Origin: Azolla caroliniana
Taxonomy: Eukaryota > Polypodiophyta
Length of the DNA: 64,000 nucleotides
Direction: 5' to 3'
Assembly: GCA_043228905.1 (NCBI GenBank)
Contig: JBHGNT010000008.1
Span: 21,638,001-21,702,000 of the forward strand
Part shown: piece by piece, positions 54,226 through 63,585 of the stretch
Layout: every line of letters starts with the position of its first letter
Numbering within the stretch: the first letter of the stretch is position 1
Notes under the pieces: generated by a model
Databases searched by the model: none
What the model saw: only the letters and a program-made list of their open reading frames with translations
Told to the model about the DNA's origin: nothing
Made by a program: the position numbers and the translations under genes

Positions 54226-57200
54226 TTAGAAAATTTTGCTTCTCCGACAGCGGAGCATGTACGATGGTCGGCATCGCCGGCCGAGAGAAAACAAAGACGG
54301 AGGGGAGACTTCGGGCGTGCGGAGTTCTCGGCCCTGACGAAGAAATCGACGGAGCCGTGGAGGCAGTCTTCTTCGACGACACCTTGGGAATGCTGGGGAA
54401 GGTAGTCGAAGAAGACCTTAACGAAGACCGGACGATACCGGTGTGTTCCGAAGAAATGTACGAAGTCATCGCGGACTTCGGTCGAGGGCTCGAGTCGGAA
54501 CGGACGGCCCGAGTTAGCACCAAGTACAAGACTGTGGACCGGAAGGTGAGGCCAGTTGCGGCGCCCTTACCGGAGGGCAGCGAATCCCGAATCAAAGGGG
54601 TTGCGTCGGACCCCAGCTTACGAGATCCGGCCTGCATAGGACACACCTTCACCAACGAGACGCTCCGCGAGCTGAAGATCGGTGGGGGCGGGTTCCTACT
54701 GCCGGTGGAGGAAGACCGGTTTCGGAGAATGCTCGGAAGGCACGGGAAAGCCTTCGCATTCTCACCGGAGGAAATCGGGTGCGTAGACCCGACGATCGTA
54801 GAGCCAATGGTGATATTCACGGTACCGCATGTACCGTGGAGTCTCAAGCCAATTCCGGTTCCGAGAGCTCACATCCCGAAGTTGATGGAGCTGTTGAAGC
54901 AAAAAGTTGATATGGGCATTCTCGAGCCTTCGAGCGCCCCATATTCAAACCGATGGTTTACCGTACCAAAGAAAAACGGATCGTTGCGCTTCATTCAGGA
55001 CCTGCAGCCGGTCAACAGAGTGACCATTCGGAACGCAGGGATCGGACCGACCATAGACGAGTTCGCGGAGGCCTTCGTCGGAAGGTCGATTTACTCGGTC
55101 GGTGATCTATACTCAGGGTACGACCAGTTCCAGCTAGCCGTGGAGAGCAGAGACATTACGACGATGCGAACTCCCCTCGGCCTAGTGCGGATGTGTACGC
55201 TGCCGCAAGGAGGGACCAACTCGGTGGCCCACATGGTGAATGCAATGAACAAGGTGCTGAGGGACTGCATCCCGGACATCACCATGCCGTTTCTAGACGA
55301 CATCCCGATCAAGGGATGCCCGGTAGAAGAGAAGGACGAGACGATCGGGCCGGACGGATGCCGGCGATTCGTGATGACACACATCGACGACTGCGAGAAG
55401 GTGCTGCAAAGGCTAGAGGATGTGAGGCTCACCTTCTCGGGGGAGAAGTCAGCCTTCGGGCAGTCGGAAATCATGGTGGTCGGACATTTATGTGGACCAT
55501 ATGGCCGGAAACCGTCTCCGGCAAAGGTAGAAGCCATCTCCGCGATGAAGCCTGATTGCAGCTCGGTCACGGAAGTACGAAGATTCTTGGGAGCATGCGC
55601 CTTCTACCACATATGGATCCCGCATTACGCGCACGTCGCGGAGCCGCTGTACGGATTATTGAAGAAAGGGCGAAGATTCGAATGGCTAGACAAGCACACG
55701 GAGTCGGTCCGGAAGCTGAAGGAGGCTCTTTCGGCAGCACCGGCGCTCCGAAAGGCCGTCTACAGGAAGGGCACCCCAGTGTACATAACGGTTGACACGA
55801 GTCCGACCGGAATCGGGTGGGTCGTCAACCAAGAAGACGAGGACGGCAATCAGTTTCCGATCCGATTCGGCGCGAAGGTCCTCAGTGAGCGGCAACGAGG
55901 ATACGCCCAGGTTAAACGCAAACTCTGGGGTATCGTTTCGGCGGTGAAGGCCGACAAGGACTATCTGATCGGGACAGAGGTAATCATAGAGACGGATTGC
56001 ATGCCGATTCTCGGCATGGTTTCCGGATGCGCGACGCCGGACCTGGCAATGCTCAGGTGGATAGCGTACATCAAGTCCCTGGACCCGGAAATACGACACA
56101 TTTCCGGGAAAGACAACGCCATGGCCGACATGCTTTCGAGGGCGAGGCTCGATGACGAGGGCGGCATGGTTTCGGAGGACGAAGAGGTCGGCGTGGACTT
56201 CTTCGAGGCAGCATACGTAACAACCGACGGGACGAGCACTCCGGCGCTTAACGACTTCGACGCGAGCAAGTACGACGGGGAGTGGCTGCAGATCGGCGGG
56301 TTCTTGAGGACAATGGCGCCGGATGCGTCATGGACGAAAGACGAGGCCAACCGGATCCGGAAGAAAGCGTACCGGTTCTTTCTCCGGGATGGCTATCTAT
56401 GGAAGCACCCGAAGAAGAGGGACGGCGCTCCGCTCCGGGTGGTGGCGATGAAGGAAGAACAGGAGGAGCTACTGACGGCCTACCACGACAGCCCTTGGGC
56501 CGGACACCGTGGAACTTGGGCCACGTTCGAGAAGATAAAGGAGAAGTACTGGTGGCCGGGACTGTACCGGGACGTGCATCGATTCGTGACAACTTGCGAG
56601 AGCTGTCAGATGCACTCCGTGGTCCGACACCGGGACGAGCTTCACCCTACGTACCCTCCGACCATCCACTTCAAATGGATGGTAGATCTGGTGACGATGC
56701 CAATGGGGGTAGGACAGATGCGGTACCTGGTCCTAGCGCGGGAGGATCTGACGAACCAGGTGGAAGGCCGGGCCCTTCCGAAGAAAACGACCGCGGCCGT
56801 ATGTCGGTTCCTAATCGAGGACGTGATATGCCGGTACGGGTGCGTCGGGAAGATCGTGGCTGACCGAGGGGAGTTGGACGCCGAAGAAGCCGCGGAGCTG
56901 TTCGACCTGCTGGGAGTCAAGCTCTCGCTCACCACTGCGTACAATCCGGAGGCGAATGGAAAGGTGGAGCGCGGACACGGGCCGATCGTCAAGGCGTTGG
57001 TTCGGGCATGCGGAGGCCGAGTCGGTAACTGGCCGCGGCTGCTACCTTATGCTTTGTGGGCAGACCGGACCACGCACAGTTCGGTAACCGGGTACATGCC
57101 GACGGAGCTCATGTTCGGCCAGAAGCCGATCATGCCGATGGAACGGACGATCTCCTCGTGGGCAACGGTCGACTGGAGGGACGAGATGAGCCGGGAGGAG

Positions 57201-57620
57201 TTGTTGGCCGCGCGTATACGACAGCTCGAGCGGAGACCGGAGGACGTGGAACCGGCTGCGGAGAAGCTCCGGGTGGCGAGGACAAAGAACAAAGCCAGGT
57301 TCGACCGAACGCACCGGCTCCGACCAAAGAAAATCGAAGAAGGTGACTGGGTGCTCGTCTACGACAGCAGCCTCGACAACCAGCACCAAGCTACACGGAA
57401 GTTCGCACGAAGGTGGTTCGGGCCTTACGTGGTACGGAGCGCCAATGACAACGGGACATATCACCTGGCGGAACTCGACGGCACGAGAATGGCGATACCG
57501 GTTGCAGGGAAGCGGATCAAAGCGTTCAGGAAGCGACACGACGACGAGCCAGACCCGGCTCTCCTAGTCAGCAGTGACGAACGATCCGAAAACGAGGAAG
57601 AACCGACGGGCGAGGAATGA
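54138..57620 (+). CDS. pol: Gy-B Pol (reverse transcriptase, RNase H, integrase), intact
   Basis: An open frame of up to 1,160 codons, in the -1 frame relative to gag and overlapping it by 88 nt. It has no ATG near its beginning, so it is probably made by frameshifting. Reverse transcriptase carries EPSSAPYSNRWFTVPKKNGS and the catalytic FLDDIPIKG (near codon 384). RNase H has VDTSPTGIGWVVNQED (near 552) and ISGKDNAMADMLSRA. The integrase zinc region spans HDSPWAGHRGTW to CESCQM. The catalytic residues are Asp in KWMVDLVTMP, Asp in IVADRGELD and Glu in GKVERGHG. It ends with a GPY motif (RRWFGPYVV) and an acidic tail and has no chromodomain. All catalytic residues seen are present, so Gy-B may be autonomous. 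It lies in the protease gene of Gy-A, in opposite orientation. Confidence 0.95.
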   Translation: MERTAKAWGRDSPDAPGKPHICTRKPCTIVRKFCFSDSGACTMVGIAGREKTKTEGRLRACGVLGPDEEIDGAVEAVFFDDTLGMLGKVVEEDLNEDRTIPVCSEEMYEVIADFGRGLESERTARVSTKYKTVDRKVRPVAAPLPEGSESRIKGVASDPSLRDPACIGHTFTNETLRELKIGGGGFLLPVEEDRFRRMLGRHGKAFAFSPEEIGCVDPTIVEPMVIFTVPHVPWSLKPIPVPRAHIPKLMELLKQKVDMGILEPSSAPYSNRWFTVPKKNGSLRFIQDLQPVNRVTIRNAGIGPTIDEFAEAFVGRSIYSVGDLYSGYDQFQLAVESRDITTMRTPLGLVRMCTLPQGGTNSVAHMVNAMNKVLRDCIPDITMPFLDDIPIKGCPVEEKDETIGPDGCRRFVMTHIDDCEKVLQRLEDVRLTFSGEKSAFGQSEIMVVGHLCGPYGRKPSPAKVEAISAMKPDCSSVTEVRRFLGACAFYHIWIPHYAHVAEPLYGLLKKGRRFEWLDKHTESVRKLKEALSAAPALRKAVYRKGTPVYITVDTSPTGIGWVVNQEDEDGNQFPIRFGAKVLSERQRGYAQVKRKLWGIVSAVKADKDYLIGTEVIIETDCMPILGMVSGCATPDLAMLRWIAYIKSLDPEIRHISGKDNAMADMLSRARLDDEGGMVSEDEEVGVDFFEAAYVTTDGTSTPALNDFDASKYDGEWLQIGGFLRTMAPDASWTKDEANRIRKKAYRFFLRDGYLWKHPKKRDGAPLRVVAMKEEQEELLTAYHDSPWAGHRGTWATFEKIKEKYWWPGLYRDVHRFVTTCESCQMHSVVRHRDELHPTYPPTIHFKWMVDLVTMPMGVGQMRYLVLAREDLTNQVEGRALPKKTTAAVCRFLIEDVICRYGCVGKIVADRGELDAEEAAELFDLLGVKLSLTTAYNPEANGKVERGHGPIVKALVRACGGRVGNWPRLLPYALWADRTTHSSVTGYMPTELMFGQKPIMPMERTISSWATVDWRDEMSREELLAARIRQLERRPEDVEPAAEKLRVARTKNKARFDRTHRLRPKKIEEGDWVLVYDSSLDNQHQATRKFARRWFGPYVVRSANDNGTYHLAELDGTRMAIPVAGKRIKAFRKRHDDEPDPALLVSSDERSENEEEPTGEE

Positions 57621-57679
57621 AGACGGGCCGGTTTTCTCCGTCCCAACTCTCTTGGCGCATACCGGAGGATGCGCGGTTA

Positions 57680-57691
57680 GGTGGGGGCGGA
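57680..57691 (+). other. Gy-B polypurine tract
   Basis: GGTGGGGGCGGA directly before the 3' LTR. Confidence 0.8.
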
Positions 57692-58483
57692 TGTCGTGAA
57701 GAAAACCGTCCATAAGCGGAATCGGCGCACCAAGGCGTGGGAACCGGTTCTTCACGCGCACACGCTCCAAGTTGTACATAGAAGCGAATTAGGAGGATAA
57801 TCGGCAGGAACGGGCCCTAACACAAGTGGAGACAAAGACCGCGCAAACAGTCTTTTCGGTCGCGCGCGCGAGCTAAGGAACTGTACGAGTCGGCGGCGTA
57901 ACTACGCGGATGCGTGAAGAACGGAGCGGATCCCTGTTCGAAAGGGACAGGGGATAAAGCTGACATGACGGCCTGCTCGTCGGCCTATATAAGGAGCAGG
58001 AAAGAGCTGTTGCAGGCATCTCGCGCAGAGAGGACGAAGTGCTGTCGGACCGTTTCTGGACGCTTCTCTCTCTGTTTCCTTCCTTCTTGAGCTCCATAGC
58101 TTTCTGTGCAGGGTCCCGAGGAGGCTCGCGCTGTTTCGAGGAACGCCCGAGTGCTTCCGGCAGCACCTCCGACCTGCTACCCCTTTGTGCGTCGAAGCGA
58201 ACAAGCATCGGCATCTGTTCGCCGGCCTGTTCGGTTGTAACCAACCTGTGCCCCATCGAGGGTTGTAGTCGTGTTAGCCATTTTTCTTAATATACATATT
58301 TAGTCATTCGCATCTGTCTGTGTCGGTGTCTGTTCGCGTTATCCGTGCTGAAGGGCCGTGTCCCTGTGTATCCCCGGTCCTGCGTAGCCGGTTCTCTCTC
58401 TTTCTCCTCCCTCGCTTGCTCTTTGGTTCGAGACCCCCGCGGTCCCGCCTCGTTTCCACACGCACTTGCGTAATATCTTGACA
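57692..58483 (+). repeat. Gy-B 3' LTR
   Basis: 792 bp, nearly identical to the 5' LTR, followed by the ACGT duplication and then the Gy-A protease frame. Confidence 0.97.
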
Positions 58484-60464
58484 ACGTTTCTTGCACAAGA
58501 AAGTGTTGCTTTATGTCGACGTCTCTGACGCTCACCCTGACGTTCGGGCAGGCCCGTGCAGCTCTTTCGTGGCTCTTGTTGCCGTGCGTATCTTCCACCC
58601 GTGTTTGGTGTTGATCGGCCAATTTCCCTTTTTGTAGAAGTCCATGGACATTAGGTTCATTTCCGACCTGTGGTCGATGAATGCCACCACCGGTTCCTTG
58701 ACATTCCCGATTCGAACCGGGGTCTCTGTAGTAGCTCTTGCCCAATGCGGCTTGGCGTAGTGGCTTTCCGCGAGCTCGTCTTCCGTGGCAATCTCGTCGA
58801 GGAGTGCCGCCCTCACCTCAACCGGCTTCTTAGGCTCCGGTTCCGTCGCGAGACGCTTCCTCTTCACGAGGTCCACGATACTGTCGTGGAACTCCCTTCT
58901 TGTTATACCGAGCACTTCCCTAAGCGTGAGTTCTATGCGACTATCAAGAACTCGCTCCTCTAGAACCTTTTGTAGGTTCGTTGTTTTCTCGATTTCCAAG
59001 CTTACGCGGAAGCTCGGAATCCTGCCCTTCTCCTTCTCCTGGGACCCGGTCGGAGCGGCATCATTCTTTTTGGGCGTGCTTCAGGTGTCATACCTCCCCG
59101 AAGGGCCCGCTCCCCCAGTTTTTCCCGCTCGTCTTTCGTCGATCAGGGCCTCGTAGTTCCTACACGCAGCTTCCACAAAGCCGGTGCTTTCTTCAACGGG
59201 GTCGCTCCACTCGGTAACTTCGCGCACACGTTCTTCTACGCGCTCCGCTTCTCCCTTCTGCAACCTTCCTCCGATCAAGGTCTCGAGAATAGCCGGCCAG
59301 AACCCAAGGTTTGAATTGGGTTTGGTCACCCTTTCCCCTACTCGGATAACGACCGAAGCCGAATAGTGGATGGCTTCGACGTGCCGGGCCATAGCCTCTT
59401 CCATCAACCTCTTCATGCCACCTCGTCCGAAATTCGTGTCTAGCAGTCTTCGCGTGTCGCTCACATGTACCCGTCTGTTCGAAAGGTAGACTACATTACT
59501 CCTGAGTGCTTCTCCGAAGTCAGTGCATTCTCTTCGGGCATGTCCAGTGACGTCGCACCATACGCACCTCTGATTAACCGGCGGTCGCTGGTCACGCGGC
59601 TGACCCTCGTCGCTTCGGCAGGCTTGTGCGATTTGGAGGTCGCGTACCATCCTTGTTAGTTCTTCTAGCCCTGCGCCGCTTGCAGGTCCTGTGACTATGT
59701 TCGTCGGGGTCGGGCCTAGCTCGAGGCGCCTCCTTGTTTCTTCCATTTGGGTCGGCATCGGTTCGGCCCTGATTTCGACTGCCGATCCGACCGACGAGGA
59801 TCCCTTTTCTTTCCAGTCTCGGCGTTCGTCGATCCTGCTGCATACTTCTTTGACGGTCACCCAATCAGTCGTGAGACCTCGGTTGGTTTCCTGAAGAAGA
59901 CCCACTCTTTCCCGGACGCGCTAATCGAAAGATGTCACGAAAAATAGGACTTTGCTTGTTTCGAGCACGATTCGGTCCAATCTAGAGAGTCGCGCGAACC
60001 ATGACTCGAACTCTTGGAGGAGCGCCGAAGCGTTCTGACCCTTGTCGGGGCTGTTGACCCAGTCCATAAAATCCTTTCTTGATAGCCGGAGTGAGTCATC
60101 ATAGTTGTACCTGTCGAGAACTTCTTCTGCGAATTCCGCCCAATCGCGACAGCTTGCTTGTATCTTGACCATCTTTGTATGGATGTATGGTGTTACGACC
60201 CGGGGAAACCCCATTAGCCATCCATCTTCGGGTATGTTCCTCATCTAAATTTCAGATTTGTATGCCTCTAAGTATCTCGTGGCGTCCTTTCCGCCAAACC
60301 GGCCTATCTTGCCGATCGTTGCTTCTATGGCCCGGTCGAGGGCACTCGCGCCCTCGCGAGCACTAACCAGGCGGTCTACCGCCACCGCCATTGCTTCTGC
60401 AAGTTCGCTTCCTCTCATCTCCAGATTCCTTTGCTGCCCTTTTTCACGTTCGGTTCACCAAATA
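58484..60464 (-). pseudogene. gag: Gy-A gag and start of protease
   Basis: On the minus strand the leader TTTGGTGAACCGAACGTG (just inside the LTR) is followed by a Gag like that of Gy-B: RNIPEDGWLMGFPRVVTPYI, KGQNASALLQEFESWFARLS, the knuckle CVWCDVTGHARREC (near 59,550), then FGRGGMKRLMEEAMARH. The protease starts as VAFIDHRSEMNLMSMDFYKK and stops at QHFLVQET (58,488), where Gy-B begins. It resumes as SSHPVIL at 51,213. Frame breaks near 60,245, 59,920 and 59,080 show that gag is dead. Confidence 0.85.
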
Positions 60465-61223
60465 TGTCAAGGTTATCCTCGCGGATGCGTAGAAGTCGGG
60501 CAGGACCACGGGGGTCTCGAACCAAGGAATTGAGAAAACAAGGAGGGAGGAGTTTGAGAATCGCGTAGGTCTCGAGACCAAGGGAAAATAGGTAAGGCTA
60601 GCGAACAAGAGAGGGTAAGAGAGTCGTGCGTAAACGCGGACACGGGCGATTACAACCGGATCAGACAATGAGAACAACGTTTGTTAGGTAGAGAAGGTTT
60701 CTATTAAACAACACAAGTGCACGGTGCTGTGGGTGATTACAACCGGATCAGAGTCGGTGATGGAGCGCAGAGCTTGGCAATAATCGGACACAAAGGTACG
60801 TTGGCACGCTAAAGGTCGATCCCCTGGACAGGAGCACTCAGGCGTCTGATGCGTGCAAGGGAAGTGCATTCTGATGATCTGTCCTTACACTCCTCTCTGT
60901 ATCTCCTCTCCTCTTCTCTCAAAATGGCATCATGAAGACAGTCGAAGGTCGCCCCCTTTATAGCACAAGGAGCGACCGTTACAAGCATTCATGACCCGTC
61001 TCTTTCCCTTCCTAGATTCTCTCCCCTGATTCGCTCCCCTCGTAACTCTCCCTACATATGCGATGTTCTATTTCTTCTTTTATGCTCTAACTACCTAGTA
61101 CCCCTCCGTATACTCATGCCTAGTACTTTCCCTATTTAATTCTCTCGAGGCGTGCACTTGCGTAAACCGGTGTTCTTGCGCGTTTCACCTTGTTTCTACC
61201 TATGGCCCGGAATCTTCACTACA
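60465..61223 (-). repeat. Gy-A 5' LTR (element on minus strand)
   Basis: 759 bp. In element direction it begins TGTAGTGAAGATTCCGGG and ends ATAACCTTGACA. It differs from the 3' copy (751 bp) by many substitutions and small insertions, so Gy-A is clearly older than Gy-B. Confidence 0.9.
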
Positions 61224-61979
61224 ACGTCATGGTGGGATGTATTTTACAGTGATCAGAAAGGAATTATAGACAATTGTGTATTTGTTGATAATTGGAATTT
61301 GGAAACGCCATTCACATGGTCGGTGCAACAAGATCGTGTAAATAGAACTCCAAAGCAACTAGCAAATGCGATTAATGACAATTTGGTCCATCCACAACAA
61401 AGAGACATTTATGTGGGACCAAGGATGACCAAAGCAGCCAAAGCTAGATGGCAAGGCAATTTGCAAGAGCTCACGGCGGGGATGTTGATTGCAACGCCGG
61501 CTGATGAGAATTCACATGGCCACCAATTTTGGGTTGGTAAAATTCTAGAAGTGTTAATGCATGAAATAGAAAACACTATCAAATCTATAAACGTTCATTG
61601 GTACAACACTAGAAGTGCAAATGCTTTTACAGGTAAGTATACATTGGAGATGATTGAATGCCCAACAAGAAGGGGAGGTAGGAAGAGGAAGTGAAACATT
61701 CGTAACACCTCTACCCTTGATATCTCTGATGTGGATATCATCGTGTACGACATCACAATTACAAAAGCCGGACGATTAAGGAAGTCAACAATAGATATAA
61801 TAAAAGAAAAATTACCAGGTCTACAAGGTGGCTCAAGTCAAAGGCAAACGAGATCTGCTACATATAATCTAGAGTCAAACCATTTGGTTTATGACGAAGA
61901 TAATGCACTAATTGGTACATTCGAGGATGACGAGGAGGAATCGTCATTGTATATTAGTTATAGTACTGATTCTCCGTAA
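61224..61979 (+). pseudogene. X1 gene 2, second part: C-terminus of the DUF7869-type protein
   Basis: After the ACGT duplication the frame resumes as SWWDVFYSDQKGIIDNC, in phase with QQDT at 46,805. It continues with YVGPRMTKAAKARWQGNLQE and WVGKILEVLMHEIENTIKSI. A TGA at 61,692 follows a basic GGRKRK end. A further open stretch ending at TAA 61,977 (MDIIVYDITITKAGRLRKS, then SLYISYSTDSP) also has a counterpart in X2, so it belonged to the gene; the TGA is therefore premature, or an intron once lay here. Confidence 0.7.
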
Positions 61980-62224
61980 AGGAATGATCATGAATGTATT
62001 TTTGGCTATTAAGTGTAAATACATTCTGCTTGTAACAAATCGAGTAATATAAAAGCATGTGTTTTGAATTCTTATGATTTCTAAAAAATCGTTTCTTATA
62101 AAATAACATTGGTTGTAAAGTTTGTGATATAAATTGAGAATGTAACTTTTTGAAATTCCTCTTTTTTTAGTTACTTCTAAATCACGAAAATAGTGGATTT
62201 TTAACCTTTTTCATAGTATGTTAA
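61980..62224. other. X1 right noncoding region
   Basis: AT-rich DNA between the end of gene 2 and the right terminal region. It is the likely 3' end region of gene 2 and contains no gene. Confidence 0.5.
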
Positions 62225-62345
62225 ACATGTATGATACTGGTATCAATGTGTTTTGTAAAATCATTGAAAAAGCCCTAAAATCAATCAAAATAATCCTTAT
62301 CCTTCCATTTATGCGCAATCCTTCCACTTGTGAACATGAACGTGT
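62225..62345 (-). repeat. X1 right terminal region
   Basis: Read inward it begins AACACGTTCATGTTCACAAG, with two GGAAGGAT words. A perfect GATAC-TG-GTATC palindrome lies at 62,233-62,244, about 100 bp from the end. Confidence 0.8.
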
Positions 62346-62647
62346 TTGTTGTAACTTACCTTGGTCCGGCTCGAAGCTGGGGTTGTATTCTTTCCCTTGT
62401 AATATACATGATCATACATGTTTGTGCATAACGGTGTCTCTGTTGGTGTCGGGTGCATAGCCCCCTCCTTTGTTTTGTTGTACATAAGAGTCGGTGTCGC
62501 GCGCATGCTCTCCCTTTCCTTTCTCTCTCTCTCGTGTTTGGCCGCATCCGGGTCATGCCCGATAGTTTTCTTGGCATTCCTTTTCTCCCTCATCCGAGAC
62601 CCCCGAGGTCCCGCCCCTTTCACATGCATGCGCGTAACGACGTGACA
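62346..62647 (+). repeat. solo LTR S, right part
   Basis: It continues S after X1 and ends GCGTAACGACGTGACA. Near its end it shares CGAGACCCCCGAGGTCCCGCC with the Gy-B LTR (GAGACCCCCGCGGTCCCGCC). It is followed by ACGG and then the Gy-D integrase frame. Confidence 0.8.
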
Positions 62648-63300
62648 ACGGGTAGTCACCCCCGGTGGTGTGTATTTGAAACTCCAGAGTTACCCACAAA
62701 TCCTTGCGCAAAGGATCGTTTGGAGCGGTTACGCAAAACACAAGCGGATTTATCTATTCATCTAAAACACACTCAACAAACACACAAGGTTAACGCAGAT
62801 CGCCGTCGGCTTCCATCCAGTTTTAACATTGGCGATCAGGTATGGCTACTACGACGACACATCAAGACTACTCGTCGATGCGAGAAAATGGATTATCCGT
62901 GATTAGGTCCTTTCTGTATTATCAAAAAAATTAATGATGTCGCTTTTCGTCTCGATCTACCTCTGCAACTTCGGATACATCCAATGTTTCATAGTTCTCT
63001 CCTCGAACCCTATCAAGACAACACCATCCCAGGTCATATTAAACAACCTCCACCCCCGATCGAACTTGAAGATGGACTTGAGTACGAGGTTGCCGCCATC
63101 CGATTCCAAGATTGTTCACAACAAGCTCTACTATTTAGTCGATTGGCTAGGATATAGTCCCAACGAGCGTACTTGGGAACCAATAGAGAATGTGACCAAT
63201 GCTCGTGCTCTTCTTGAAGACTTCCATCGTCAATATCCAGGCAAACCGGCTCCTCACACCAAAACGACTCATGACACTCGTCGTTTTAAAGGGGAGATAG
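62648..63300 (+). pseudogene. pol: Gy-D: integrase C-terminus and chromodomain
   Basis: The frame resumes as SHPRWCVFETPELPTNP, then LERLRKTQADLSIHLKHTQQ and IGDQVWLLRRHIKTTR, the usual integrase tail. After a frame change near 62,900 a chromodomain is readable: VHNKLYYLVDWLGYSPNERT, then WEPIENVTNARALLEDFH. Chromodomains mark chromoviruses and steer integration into chromatin. A polypurine tract (AAAGGGGAGATAG) ends at 63,300. Confidence 0.88.
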
Positions 63301-63574
63301 TGTCATGATATGGCAAGACTCGAACCCATGACCTTATATTACATGGGTTGAGCTCTTACCATTAGGCTATGTATTGTTATGCGAAAGACATTATTTTCAT
63401 TTAAGTTTTACTATAGAAAATTGATGTATATTCCAGATTTCTTTGGAACATTCTAGAAACTTTAGGAGTACTGAGAACACTATAAAATGAGGCACAAGGC
63501 ATTATTTCGAACCAAATCAGTTCAACGCCAGACTTAAGCCTCCTAGCCTTCCTTACATATTCAAGAGCGGTGGG
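63301..63574 (+). repeat. Gy-D 3' LTR, shortened
   Basis: It begins TGTCATGATATGGC and matches the 5' LTR through the TATAAAATGAGG box (63,481) to CCTTACATATTC. The rest, where the 5' copy has its CT run, is missing. No copy of the left flank GCATG follows. The element therefore lost its right boundary. Confidence 0.75.
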
Positions 63575-63585
63575 GGAGGATAAAG

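Larger units (their letters stand above)
32905..62345 (+). mobile_element. X1: DNA transposon with methyltransferase and DUF7869 genes
   Basis: Its ends are at 32,905 (AACATGTTCGCGTTCACAAG) and 62,345 (reverse complement AACACGTTCATGTTCACAAG), an imperfect inverted repeat of about 33 bp. Each is followed about 100 bp inward by a GATAC/GTATC palindrome or its relic. Without Co-G and Gy-A it is about 9.6 kb. It holds two divergent genes separated by a 2.3-kb spacer with a palindrome array. The LTR frame on both sides (S) and the X2 copy define the ends. The duplication is uncertain: TGCTGC on the left against TGTTGT on the right would be a 6-bp copy with two C-to-T changes. I cannot assign it to a named superfamily. 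Confidence 0.75.

Noticed and set aside
32898-62352. Clear target-site duplication around X1
   Set aside because: TGCTGC against TGTTGT needs two C-to-T changes, and X2 shows no matching pair, so the duplication length stays open.
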